A stretch of DNA of 64,000 nt. Source: Hyaloperonospora brassicae (lineage: Eukaryota; Oomycota; Peronosporomycetes; Peronosporales; Peronosporaceae). A model generated the notes under the pieces. That model made no database searches. It was given only the letters and a program-made list of their open reading frames with translations, and was not told where the DNA came from. The stretch spans positions 62,001 to 126,000 of the forward strand of contig CANTFL010000610.1 of the NCBI GenBank assembly GCA_947650285.1, given 5' to 3'. This document shows, piece after piece, positions 54,441 through 64,000 of this stretch (positions are counted from its first letter, which is position 1; every line of letters begins with the position of its first letter). The translations under genes and the position numbers were made by a program.

Positions 54441-56832
54441 CAGCAACCTCAAGAGAATTTGCAAATCTCTTGACGAAAGTTGCTCCAGATACACAATCAT
54501 TGTGTGTCTCTGCACCTGGTGATGACGTTTCGCTCATCACCTTGAAGTTGGAAGCGACAAATGATTTGTCGCTTCGTGCCCTAGTAGACTGTGGGGCGTC
54601 GAACAACTTTGTTCGACGCCAGTCACTAGAGGGTCGTAGGCTCAAGTTCGTTGAGCGCGACATTCCCCTCACAAGGATGACGGTGCGCCTTGCAACAGGC
54701 GCATCGATTACCGTTGAGAAACGTGTAGTAGGAATCCACTACACGTTAGAGGGCGAACAGTACGATAATGACTTCATCGTACTAGATCTGGATGACAAAT
54801 TTGATGTCATCCTGGGATTACCTTGGCTCAGAAGGTACGAGCCAAGGGTGAGCTGGAAGCATCGATCCGTGAAGATGCCTGCCGCTTGTTCATCAGATGG
54901 CCATCTGATGAACATCTTGGAGCGTCCACAAGCGTGTGGATATTCTGCGAGTGAGTGCGATGGCCTCACTTGCGGTTCGGTCGTTCGCACGACTGCACAA
55001 GATCACAGTGTAGTTGATCACTACACTGTGGAGCAAGCTCCCGGCGGCTGTACAGGAGTACAGGCTGCGCCGAAGGTCCACCACTCGAATAAGTCGAGTG
55101 GACCGGGACATGGATGCATGCCTAGCGGACATCATCTTAGAAGTAAGAAACCGGTTGCCTCCAAGGGGCAACATGGAAATCCTAGGTCGACTGGAGAGTC
55201 GACCGTAGAGGATCGGTGCCTGACTGTGGTTGCACAGCCACAGTTGCAAGACGTCGAGGGAATAAGTCCCCACGTACTTGAGGAAAGAATTCCTCAAGAG
55301 TCACTTGCTGCGAGATCAGGCTCTCAGCAACCTGTGGAAGCAAGTTCCCAGGAAGTAACCGAGAAGTTGAACGTCTTGGTTGATGACGGATCAAGCGTAG
55401 GCGCTTATACGCTTGATCTGATTGTGCCTCCGAAGTTAACTTCGGAGATAACTCAGTTGCCAACGCTAGAACCGAAACGGTTCTTTCGTGATCTGCGTAG
55501 TGGCAAAGTCAAGCAGATCTGCATACTCGTCACGGAGGATGAGTATGTGGCCGACATTCGGTCGGCAACAGTATTTGCTGAGAACGAACGGGTTCTCAGC
55601 AGCTCATCGATGGACGAAAGTGTCCTCGATGAGAAGACTCGGATTGAGCGATACACGTCTCAATCCTGGGAGTCACTTCAGGCAAATCCTTTGTATAAGG
55701 ATTTGATCGAATTCAAGGACGTGTTCCCTGAATCCGTACCTTGCGAGTTGCCTAAGGACAAAGGCACTCGACACGAGATCGAGCTCAAACCGGGCTCGAA
55801 GTACTGTGTCATGAAGCAGTGGCCACTGCCTCGTGAACAAGTACTAGCGATCGACAAGTTCTTTGCCGATCGCTTAGCAGCGGGCCATGTGAGGGAATCA
55901 ACATCCCCTCACAGCTCTCCGACCTTCTGTGTGCGAAAGGCCACAGGAGGGTGGCGGATAGTGCACGCATTCAACAAATTGAATGCTGCAACGGTACCGG
56001 CTCAGACGCCGATACCGAGGAAGGACGTAATCATAGATGGTATGTCAAAGAGTACCATCTTTTCGTCCATGGATCTGATGGATGGATTCTATCAGATCCT
56101 CATGCGTGAACGGGACATCCCGTTCACGGCAGTGAGTACCCCCAGCGGGATGCTGTGGGAGTGGCTAGTGATGCCACAGGGGCTGAGTAATGCCCCTGCA
56201 ACATTCAACAGATGTGTAACAAATCTGTTGAGACCGGTGCGAGACTTCGCACCGAGTTACTTCGACGATGTGTTCGTCCATAGCCGGGCTATGGACGGAA
56301 AGACGGACGTTGAAGGTCACAGAACTCACGTTCGTAAGTTTCTTCAACTTATGCGCAAGTATAAGTTGTACGCCAACCTCAAGAAGTGTATATTCGCGGC
56401 TAGCGAAATACCACTTCTTGGGTGCATCGTGGGTAAACACGGCGTACGCCCTGATCACGAAAAGATCAAGGCGATCACCGACTGGCCATTGCCAGTCGAT
56501 GTCAAGGGACTGAGGAAGTTTCTTGGGCTATCGGCGTACTTGCACAAGTACTCGCGCAACTACGCCGAGATGACTGTTCATCTTTCTTGCTTGCTCAAGA
56601 AAAATGTCAAGTGGTCATGGAACGCTGAGTGCCAGCGTTCCTTTGAAGGTATCAAGCAAAGCTTGATGCAATCGCCGATCTTGGCGATTGCAGATCAGGA
56701 CAGACCTTTTCATGTAGTCTGTGACGCCAGCGATTTCGCAATCGGCTGTGCGTTAATGCAGTTCGGTGAAGATGGCGCGGAGCGCGTCATCTGTTATCAG
56801 TCGCGTCAGATGCAAGAAGCTGAGCGTAATTA
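54405..56832 (+). pseudogene. Family Y pol: protease, RT and start of RNase H
   Basis: The frame is open from the slip site to a TAA at 56830. Counting from the 54470 codon, the protease site is VDCGAS at residues 39-44 (D-C-G in place of D-T/S-G), with FDVILGLPWL at about 110-120. A 300-residue linker follows. RT runs from about 445: KQWPLPREQVLAIDKFF, STIFSSMDLMDGFYQILM (motif A), MLWEWLVMPQGLSNAPATF, and SYFDDVFVHSR near residue 597 (catalytic DD). RNase H starts FHVVCDASDFAIG near 747. The TAA replaces the Tyr of the conserved NYPVHDKELLA. It is otherwise intact. Confidence 0.85.
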
Positions 56833-56836
56833 ACCA

Positions 56837-57109
56837 GTGCATGACAAGGAACTCCTTGCCATTAAGTACGCACTGGCTAAGTTTCGGGTCTATCTCTTGG
56901 GAGATAGATTGTTTGTTGTCTATACGGACCATTCGTCATTACGCACGGCCGTAAACAGCCCACACCTCTCGCAAAGGATGGCGAGGTGGCTGTCTTTCTT
57001 CGCGGAGTATAACTTCTCCGTGGAGTATAAACCAGGACGACTCAATGTCGTCGCTGATGCGCTTTCGCGCCGGCCCGATTTCGAGCCGGACGCACAAATC
57101 CAACAGTGA
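56837..57109 (+). pseudogene. Family Y RNase H, C-terminal part
   Basis: Continues after the 56830 stop in the same frame: HDKELLAIKYALAKFRVYLLGD (Glu), FVVYTDHSSLRTA (Asp), SPHLSQRMARWLSFFAEYNF and VVADALSRRPDF (final Asp). A frameshift near 57105 ends it early (QIQQ-stop), while the alternative frame gives NSEDKPTVATL, the normal continuation. Confidence 0.8.
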
Positions 57110-58082
57110 GGATAAGCCCACTGTTGCGACACTGTCAGTCATTGTCCCGTCGTCAAGTTTACTTGACGACGTACGAAAGGCATACGCGGAAGATAAGGAT
57201 CTTCTGCGATTGATGGATCATCTGGTGAATCCATCCAGTAAATCCATGAGGGATTTACCGGCTTTGTACCGATCCCTCATCGGATCGGTATAGTACACGC
57301 AACGGATTGCTGTACTATACAGCTGTTGCCGACGACACGCCTCGTGTCGTCGTACCCGCTCATCATGATTTGCGTTTACGCATCATGTATGAGTGTCACG
57401 ATGCCCCAACAAGCGGCCATCGTGGTAGATAAAAGACTTACATTACGGTAAGTCGTGACTTTTACTGGCCACGCCAGTATCAGTTTGTCCGCAAGTCCAT
57501 ACGTGCTTGCGAGGTTTGCCAACGGGTGAAGCCTAGTCTTTCATCCCGTGCGCCATTGCAGCCTCTGCCTGTTCCGACAGAGTGCTGGCAGTCCGTTTCA
57601 ATGGACTTCGTCTTCGGGTTTCCCGAAGACGCTCACAAAAATAATGGTATTCTTGTGTTTGTTGACCGATTCAGCAAGATGGTCCATCTTGCTGCTGTCC
57701 CTGAGTCGATCAAGGCTCAAGGTTGTGCTCGTGTCTTTCTATACACGGTCTTTATACTCCACGGGTTACCCCGTGATCTCGTATCCGACCGTGACCCTCG
57801 GTTCACGGCGGCATTTTGGCAAGCCGTGTTCCGTACTCTCGGAACACGATTGAAGATGTCCACTTCTGACCATCCCGAAACAGATGGTCAGACGGAACGT
57901 GCGAACCGTGTCCTCGAAGAGATCCTTCGAGGATATGTCCACTCCTTTCCGAGTTGGAGCGAATTCCTACCCATGGTGGAATTCGCCATCAACAATTCGG
58001 TGCATGCTTCCGCACAGCACACACCGTTTTAAGTGAATGGCCTACGCCATCCACGAGTGCCCACCCTTATAGAGTGTGACTC
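57110..58082 (+). pseudogene. Family Y integrase core
   Basis: 57110-57293 is the linker in a shifted frame (VIVPSSSLLDDVRKAYAED). Another shift near 57275 leads into the zinc region: ECHDAPTSGHRGR-stop-KTY and ACEVCQRVKP. The core follows at 57526-58032: SVSMDFVFGFPEDAHK (first Asp), LVSDRDPRFTAAFW (second Asp), HPETDGQTERANRVLEE (Glu). A stop at 58030 replaces Tyr in the conserved TPFYVNG. The catalytic triad itself is preserved. Confidence 0.85.
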
Positions 58083-59315
58083 TTGGATAAGGGGGGAGGG
58101 ACTCGCTCGAGCAAAAACCGTTTTGGCTCTTGCTCATCACGTGTCGACGCTAACGTCGTCACGTATGATGCCGATGTCGATCAAGTCGACATCGATGAAG
58201 AAGATCACCTCAATAATAACGATGACGCTATTATTGACTCGGATGATGATGACGATGCTAGTATATTCAGCATCGTCAACGATTATGCCAGCGAGGAAGA
58301 AGACAACCTCGCTGAAGAAGAGAGCAATCTCTTAGCAGTGCGCACGAAGCGCACTGAAAGACAAAACAAAGAGTCAGCAGAGAACTTCCTGCTGACTCGA
58401 GAAGCGGTAGTCTGTTTCGTTCAGGACTCCATCGCAAATGCGGTGGACCGTCAGAAACGGAACGCAGAAAAGAATAGAAGAGCAAATGTTCTTTCATTTA
58501 AAGTTAATGACCTAGTACTTCTGTCTACGGTAAACTTACCTGGACATGCAGTCACTAGTGTCGGCAGTAGTAAACTACTGCCGAAATACATTGGGCCATT
58601 TCGAGTGTTGCATCGCAAGGGCAATGCATACACACTCGAATTGCCACGTAAGATGCGCACGCATCCTACGCTTTACGTGGGGAGGCTTAGGCCGTACTGT
58701 CAGTACGAGCCTTCTTCTTCCGATGAAGATAGCCCCCACGCTATAGAACCTCCATCAGGTTCTTGCGTTCGCGCTCCAGACGATCCGTCTGGTCGCGCAG
58801 ATATGATACCTCGGAACTCAACCGAGATATCTCCCCGCAAGCTGTCGCCAGATCGCCGAATAGAGAGCGGACATCCCGCTCGACCTGAAGCTGCGCTGTG
58901 GCATAATCGGCGCGATCCCTCGCCCGATCAGCCTCGTGATCTTTGCGGTTCTTCCGCACGGTATCAGTCAAAGCGCAGCGCCGGTCGCGCTCGTGCTTCA
59001 AGTAATCACGCAATTCATCGATTGCGCGATCCATCTCGTAAGGGTCGAGATGGTGAACCGAATCATCTGGATGAGGTCTTTCCTCTTCCACCACATCCTT
59101 TGGTGGATGCTCACGGTGATCAACGCTTTCTAGTGGAGCGTATCTTGAATCACCGTGACGATTCAGGATCAAGGACGAGCTACCTCGTCCAGTGGCGGGG
59201 GTATCCACCTTCTTGGAACAGCTGGGAGCCCCGCTCTCAGCTGTTGATGGATGTTGAAGGTCTCGTCCGCCAGTATGACGAGACCCATCCGATGAGTCCT
59301 GTGGCCCATCGGTAA
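58083..59315 (+). pseudogene. Family Y pol end: acidic insert, GPY/F, chromodomain
   Basis: This 410-codon frame starts downstream of a frameshift. Residues about 30-85 are highly acidic (DDAIIDSDDDDDAS), followed by a basic stretch. The GPY/F module is at about 170-210 (LLPKYIGPFRVLHRKGNAYTLELP; HPTLYVGRLRPYCQYEPS). An Arg/Ser/Pro-rich linker precedes the chromodomain at about 335-400: [35 protein letters not shown]. Aromatic-cage positions are mostly kept (W of VQWRGYP, W of NSWEP). The opposite strand of 58741-59319 is also open for 192 codons. Confidence 0.85.
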
Positions 59316-59319
59316 ACAC
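58741..59319 (-). CDS. Antisense coiled-coil ORF overlapping the chromodomain
   Basis: This 192-codon minus frame runs opposite to the pol linker and chromodomain. It begins [12 protein letters not shown] and after a Pro/Asp/Glu-rich part becomes a long charged helix: [31 protein letters not shown], then [23 protein letters not shown]. Heptad-like leucine spacing suggests a coiled coil. The old family Y copy keeps the middle of this helix in its own minus frame (25195-24968). No homologue is known to me. Its resemblance in kind and position to ORF A of the GATC-rich elements suggests a common accessory protein; chance overlap is possible. Confidence 0.5.
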   Translation of the reverse strand: MFTDGPQDSSDGSRHTGGRDLQHPSTAESGAPSCSKKVDTPATGRGSSSLILNRHGDSRYAPLESVDHREHPPKDVVEEERPHPDDSVHHLDPYEMDRAIDELRDYLKHERDRRCALTDTVRKNRKDHEADRARDRADYATAQLQVERDVRSLFGDLATACGEISRLSSEVSYLRDQTDRLERERKNLMEVL

Positions 59320-60295
59320 GCGCCTCTAGGCGCTTGTAGACGGATTGCAAGTTTGCAATCGCGTCACGCATCTCAGCCGAGATGTGTGCCCTTCCCCAGG
59401 GCGAATTTAGGGAGTACACATCCCTATGTGCACGCTGCGAGTTGTCAACACAACTCGCACAAGGGTCTCCCCATGTGAGGCAAGGAATGCCTGCCTCACT
59501 CGATAAACAATGCAACCGGTACCTAGCACCGGTTAACGTTCGCCGTTCGAACCTGAGGCGTGTCGCCTCAAGTTTCTTGAGCCACCCTTCTCGTCCAAAA
59601 TTCTTTACGTTTTGGACGAACGCGTTCCACGCAGCCAAAAGCGATGTTTTGTCACGCTTTTGGTTGCTGTTGTACCATCGATGTCTAAGAAAGTCATCGA
59701 GATAAAAATCTTTTTCAGCGCGAAAGTTCTTCGCGCTGGAACTCAAGCCGTGAAGCTCAGTCGCATCGAATAAGGGTATTCGATGGTGTTGGCTTGTATC
59801 GTGAGACAAGCCATTGATAAGCCGTTCAGGCAAACGCCACACCTTCAGCTCATCACGCTTCACATTGGTACCTCTGTCGGTACCACGGCTCACAGTTTGA
59901 CGACGGCTCACACCATCGTCATCTCGCTCGTGCGAAGACGCACGAGCCGTCGGTGATGAGGAATACATACCCCACCACCATGATCATCGTCATCACTGCC
60001 GAACAGACTGTGATGCAAATCACGAGTCCGTTAGTTCGGCATTGGCCTTGGCGAATACTGAGGCGTCGCCGGTGAGCGATACGCCTCTGGCAGCATTGCC
60101 CGAGTCAGACACGTCTGACTCGCCAGAGTAGATGACCTCTACCTCGGGGTCATCATGCGCACGCGGTGAGGTGCCGCATGCACCTGCAGCACCTTTTGCT
60201 GCAGGCGAAGAACGAGCAGCAGACGACGAATCGTCTGCCGCAGAAGCTGGCACAGGCACAGACTCTGTGCGCCTTGAGTCACCTCGCATAGACAT
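59237..60295 (-). pseudogene. Antisense ORF B of family Y
   Basis: Two same-frame pieces separated by stops near 60020: 60295-60020 (91 codons, Ala/Ser-rich with DPEVEVIYSGESD) and 59968-59237 (243 codons). The longer one has ELKVWRLPERLINGLS, IPLFDATELHGLSSSAKNF and a conserved-looking block YLDDFLRHRWYNSNQKRD, LLAAWNAF and GREGWLKKLEATRLRFE. This block resembles, loosely, the FLLTFWRQRKQRRS, ARWKNF and EGHCNLDILLDPFF of element 2 ORF B. The sense strand here is not pol (it ended at 59315). Function unknown. Confidence 0.6.
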
Positions 60296-60412
60296 GTTAA
60301 CTATGCGAGGTCAAGCGGAAAGTGAATGGAACGGACCCAACAAGTACTCCCTGTCCCAATGGTGGCCAACGGGTGGCCGCCAGTATTTTCGATAGTCACA
60401 CGGTGACTATCA

Positions 60413-60426
60413 GTTAAGGGGGGTGA
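60413..60426 (+). other. Polypurine tract of family Y
   Basis: TTAAGGGGGGTGA directly precedes the 3' LTR start TGTAACGGG. It is the expected primer site for plus-strand DNA synthesis. The old copy has GGGAGTGA at the same place. Confidence 0.65.
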
Positions 60427-60819
60427 TGTAACGGGGCAGCCCTTTACATGGAATTGTCACTTTAAGAGAAAGTGACAATAAAGAATATTATGTTGAATAT
60501 TCCTTAAACAATACCACCAATAGTGGTGATATTGAAGGGTCGACCAAAGAGTCTGTTCATTGGTTGATATCGTGATGATATCAACCCACCAATCGCCGCA
60601 AGACGCGCGCAATGAGTGGTGACGAGACGTCACCATACACTCAGTTATATTAGCATAATTAAGTTAAGTCAAACAGAGAGACAGTAGCTAAAAGACTTAA
60701 TTATATTAATATAACAGTTCTGCTTTTACCTTACCTACGCTTCCTCGCTTGCCTTGTGTACGTCTGTCGGGGCACCGATACCCTTGCGTTAAGTTCACGC
60801 AAGGGTGTGCCCCGTTACA
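60427..60819 (+). repeat. Family Y 3' LTR
   Basis: Partner of 52830-53220 with about 17 differences by eye. The first hairpin has one change (CCCTTTACA), while TTGTCACTTT/AAAGTGACAA is better paired here than in the 5' copy. It ends CCCCGTTACA at 60819. Confidence 0.9.
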
Positions 60820-62693
60820 ATTCAGGTCTTCGACGACGAGCTGGTTTAGCTCCTGCCGTCGGCGTGTCATCTGCACCTAGGCTATTCAGACACTTGCACT
60901 AGCTCGTACAATGCCGTGTAGCGTTTCGGTCAGACGGGATACCAGATCTTTCAAGCTATTGCTGCAGTAACGAAAGGGCCCACACCAAACCTCTGCTTGT
61001 CGGACCTCAATCAGACAAGCGCAGAATGAGGCTGCAGGCTCGCACTCATTACGCCTTCGATCGCTCTGACGTGTCCACTGGCTTCGTATGTTGGCGCTTC
61101 AATGTCATACCGAGAGCTTTTCACGATACATCGAGTTCACGGGCCGCCTTATTTACAGCGATGTGTATGCCCATAAGCCATGATAATGTCGCCGCCATTG
61201 TCATTCATGCTGTCATCTGCAGCGCAAGCTAAAGCCGTGTGTATCTGATCCATAGCTCCATATCGCTCTTGCCTTCTAGTATTCAGTCGCACCGCTTGTA
61301 TCGCCGTCTTGTCGATCCGTTAGTCAAGAGGTAGTCGGCGAAACATCTCTTGCCATCACTCACATATAGGGCAGCATGCTCATGAATGAACCGCAGATGA
61401 CCTTCTAATCTGTCGATGCGAAGCATAGGCTTCATCGCACGAGAGGCTTACGACGGTCGTGTCCGTCAGCTTGATTGGTAACAGGCTTCATATGTTCTAG
61501 CGACGTCGCTTTCGAGATGTCCTTCGGACGGCGTCGTCAATGTATGTTTTGATGAGCGCTAGACAGCGCTTTGCCGTCCTAGACGACATTTAGTGCGCTG
61601 CACAAGGGTCTTCTGCGATCCAATGTCGGGCGCAGGGTTGTGGCTCCCCTTCCTGTCTGCTTCATCACAGATCGCAGCATACGGAACGTCTTGTAGGGAG
61701 AGAGCGCTATGTGTTGTATCGCCTCGAATGGTACTTGACGCCTCGATGAGACTATCGGTTGCGGCTGAGTGTGGTAAGCTTGCCCATAGAACAAGCATTG
61801 ACAGCATCTTCCAGTATGAGCGACGTACTTGCTGCTAGGATTCCTAGCGATATCGCTACTAAAGACGTGCTCGTGCACAAGGACATGTAGCTGATTTATA
61901 ATGTAAGTGGCCCGTTGGACTATTGGTAGGAAGTCGCCACACAAACGAAGCAAAGTAGGAATTGCGGGGAGTGAGCCTGTGCCCGAAACAGCAAATTGGA
62001 AAGTAATTGATGAGGTCTTAACAATAATAAAATAAGCTACCTATTTTTATACATGCATCACATGGTCACTGTCCTTGGTCCCGTTGCCACGTCCTGACCG
62101 TCCTCAGCAATCTTAAGCAAGCGCGATGTCTCGCCTCATCAATAATGACCATACATTGCATCATCACTATGATTGTACCTCGCCTCGTCATGATGGCTGA
62201 TGTCTCGTGTTGACTTCTCCAAGTCCACTTCTCCAAGTCCACTTTCGTATACGAGTGTGCCACTGTTCGGCACATCAATATCAACCTATACCTTTCAAAT
62301 CGTGGTTGAAGCTGACGTGTTCGTCGTCACCTCCCACACGACCAAGCTTCGAGGTGCTGCGTCAAAGCCACTCAAGCGCAGATAGTATGGGCCAAAGCTG
62401 TTTGTTTTGAAACGCTGTCCTAAGGTTGAACGAAACAACTTCCACGTGATGTCGCGGCATGCACAGACTTCACGCACAAGAACGAGATGGAAAAAGCGTA
62501 AGAAATGTAGACGTGTTGACGTGTTGACGTTACTCTGCGCGAAGTACACTAAGTAGAAACGTGCAGCAAACATCGAAGTGGTTTCAACTCAAGTGTGTGT
62601 CGCATCGCAGTGCTCATGCAAAGGGGCCCACGCAGCAACCACGTGGGGCAGTCGATACACTGCAACAGGCACTGCAGCCACTATTCCAGCCAC
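60820..62693. other. Unassigned DNA between family Y and epimerase
   Basis: No gene recognised. Overlapping frames at 61559-61953 and others lack motifs. 62573-62693 is the 3' flank of the epimerase gene, with an AT-poor sequence and no clear polyadenylation signal. Confidence 0.35.
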
Positions 62694-63674
62694 TTACACG
62701 CCCTTGGAAACCATGATCAACTGGTTCAGCTTGTAGCTCGTGCCCGGCTCGAGCACTTGCTGCTCAATCACTTTGCCCGGCTCGATCGCAATCATGTACA
62801 GGTACTCGTCGTCCTCAAAGTCCGTCATGTTGGCCGCACGTTCGATCCAGGGGTTCCAAATGACGCAGTCCGTCGGCGTGTAGATGGGTTCCTGTCCTTC
62901 ACGCACCACGGAGCCCGTCTTCCGGACCGTCACGAGCTGGTCAAAGCTGCCGCCCGGGATATGGGCAATGATGTCGCTCTGGACGTTCTTGTAGATGCTG
63001 TCGACCATCGATGAGATGCCAAAGCTCTCGCGCGTCTCCGTGTGGTTCGTTTTGGTCATCTTGTCAAAGTAGTCGACGCCCTGTAAGCCCGAGATTTGCA
63101 AGCCGTCTTTCACGATATTGTTGACGTGGATGTAGTTGTGGAAGAGGGCTTGGAACTCAATGGCAATGGGGTTCACGTTGTGCACGGTCAGCGTCGTCTC
63201 GAGCCACGTGGTCCAGAGCTTGACTTCGTACTCGAGCACAAAGTCAAACGGCCACATCTTCCGCGTGACGTCGTTCGCCTCGAGTCGGAACGTCGCGACA
63301 CTTTCCTTGCGAATGTCCGTCGCTACCTCAACGCTCACGACGGTCCACATGGAGATTCGGGCCACGCCGTGCCCAGGGGCGTCAAAGCCCACGGGGCTGG
63401 CAAAGTTGGGAAACACCACGGGAATGCCGCCGCGAATGGGCTTCACGCCGTCCATGTTGGACTTCTTGGACATGAACAGCACGTCGCGAAGCGGGTCGTA
63501 CGTCGTGCGAAACGAGATCACGTGCGCGCCAAAGAGCGTGATTCGTGCACTCGAGTTGGACGGGTGCGTGAGGGAGACGGTCTCGAGCCCCTTGAACCCC
63601 GACTTCGCGGCGACTGAGGCCAGCAGAGCTGATGACACTAAGGCCGCAGCCTGGAGCACGAGTGAATGAACCAT
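62694..63674 (-). CDS. Secreted glucose-6-phosphate 1-epimerase-like protein
   Basis: A complete 326-codon, apparently intron-free gene. I start it at the ATG 63674, which begins a typical signal peptide (MVHSLVLQAAALVSSALLASVAA); a longer frame to 63992 needs a GTG start and is rejected. Proteins of this aldose-epimerase-like family interconvert glucose-6-phosphate anomers. Landmarks: FGAHVISF at 48-55, RGGIPVVFPNF at 81-91, PGHGVAR with the expected catalytic His at 102, IWNPWIE near 272-278 and MIAIEPG with the expected catalytic Glu at 298. With the signal peptide it would act outside the cell, which is unusual for a sugar-phosphate enzyme but known for oomycete secretomes by inference. 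It is about 14 kb from its broken inverted paralogue. Confidence 0.85.
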   Translation of the reverse strand: MVHSLVLQAAALVSSALLASVAAKSGFKGLETVSLTHPSNSSARITLFGAHVISFRTTYDPLRDVLFMSKKSNMDGVKPIRGGIPVVFPNFASPVGFDAPGHGVARISMWTVVSVEVATDIRKESVATFRLEANDVTRKMWPFDFVLEYEVKLWTTWLETTLTVHNVNPIAIEFQALFHNYIHVNNIVKDGLQISGLQGVDYFDKMTKTNHTETRESFGISSMVDSIYKNVQSDIIAHIPGGSFDQLVTVRKTGSVVREGQEPIYTPTDCVIWNPWIERAANMTDFEDDEYLYMIAIEPGKVIEQQVLEPGTSYKLNQLIMVSKGV

Positions 63675-63726
63675 GACGTTTGGTGAAGACGAGAGCGAGG
63701 AACTCGGAAGGTATGGATGGATGGAT

Positions 63727-63771
63727 ATGTCCAAGTCGCGCTTGTGGGGAAGGACGGGAAGTCCGAACTGA
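63727..63771 (-). promoter_or_regulatory. Conserved leader motif of epimerase
   Basis: On the minus strand a 27-nt block 63753-63727 starting CCTTCCCCACAAGC matches 47543-47569 at 24 of 27 positions. TCAGTTC (63771-63765) is in the place of TCATTCC in the other copy. The leader is pyrimidine-rich. Beyond 63775 the sequence is a GGAAGGCA-rich run without assignable signals. Confidence 0.4.
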
Positions 63772-64000
63772 CAAAGGAAGACGGTCGTGGACAAGAAGGA
63801 GAGGAAGACAGGAAGGCAGGAAGGCAGGAAGGAACCGAGGAAGCGATCGGAGCCGGTCGTCCGATTGCTACCTGGTGTACGTCTCCTTGAAACGAGCAGA
63901 TATACCACTGCACCACAACACCTGCGCAGGAGAGGAGTACGACACGACGGAAGGAAACGACGTGTTCGTGCTCGTGCACTTGCGCCCAACACATCACTTG

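Larger units (their letters stand above)
52830..60819 (+). mobile_element. Family Y Ty3/gypsy element, nearly complete
   Basis: LTRs of 391 and 393 bp flank gag, pol with protease, RT, RNase H, integrase and chromodomain, a non-pol region with antisense frames, and a PPT. LTR identity is about 95% by eye. Lesions include a stop in RNase H (56830), frameshifts near 57105 and 57275, and stops near 57428 and 58030. No target-site duplication is seen (GATCT left, ATTCA right). The entire element is tiled with short inverted repeats (see findings). Confidence 0.9.

Noticed and set aside
61559..61953. Overlapping minus-strand frames of 82 and 124 codons
   Set aside because: No recognisable motif, overlapping each other in different frames, and not near any other gene.
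63096..63669. Two open frames of 173 and 177 codons opposite to the epimerase
   Set aside because: They are shadows of a GC-rich real gene, with no start context or motifs.
62694..63992. 432-codon version of the epimerase
   Set aside because: It needs a GTG start and adds an Arg/Ser-rich, low-complexity leader before a clear signal peptide; the ATG at 63674 is better.

Overview
The window looks like a transposon-packed stretch of an oomycete nuclear genome, most likely a Phytophthora or downy-mildew relative. That is inferred from the style of the Ty3/gypsy and Ty1/copia polyproteins, an oomycete-type initiator-like TCATTCC upstream of a gene, and a pair of secreted glucose-6-phosphate 1-epimerase-like genes. 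I ran no searches. Host coding sequence is limited to the two epimerase paralogues near the right end, one apparently intact and one broken. About four fifths of the window is LTR-retrotransposon material of very different ages.

Layout. 1-5735: a heavily decayed gypsy element (family X) with gag, protease-linker, RT, RNase H, integrase and chromodomain relics on the + strand. 5713-20775: a 15-kb gypsy element on the minus strand (element 1, GATC-rich family) with 1.35-kb LTRs that are nearly identical although its interior is ruined. 20776-26840: an old truncated + strand copy of family Y. 27361-33454: a copia element inserted in GYT-rich low-complexity DNA. 33983-44755: a second GATC-rich-family element (element 2, + strand) with a 1.8-kb 5' LTR, gag, protease, RT, two RNase H domains, integrase and chromodomain; its right part is missing. 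44756-49955: unassigned DNA plus the broken epimerase. 49956-52829: an LTR of the same family as element 2 in inverted orientation, with adjoining internal sequence. 52830-60819: an almost complete family Y element with 391-393 bp LTRs. 60820-64000: unassigned DNA and the intact epimerase on the minus strand.

Three things stand out. First, family Y is built from consecutive short inverted repeats: 7- to 13-bp arms with small loops, about one per 25-35 nt, running through LTR, gag, pol, the 3' region and the noncoding ends. Where the old copy at 20776-26840 differs, several stem pairs have changed on both sides so that pairing is kept. Second, all the large gypsy families carry extra reading frames antisense to gag-pol, between pol and the 3' LTR: a coiled-coil protein (called ORF A here) and a protein with a W/R-rich conserved block (ORF B). 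In family Y the coiled-coil frame overlaps the chromodomain region on the opposite strand. Third, the family Y gag-pol junction has the form of a -1 ribosomal frameshift site: an AAAAAAT heptamer, a 6-nt spacer and an 11-bp stem-loop containing the gag stop codon.

In the retroelements, Gag would build the particle, the protease would cut the polyprotein, RT and RNase H would copy the RNA from a tRNA primer, and integrase with its chromodomain would insert the DNA. No copy here looks fully autonomous. The family Y element at 52830-60819 comes closest, with a handful of stops and frameshifts.
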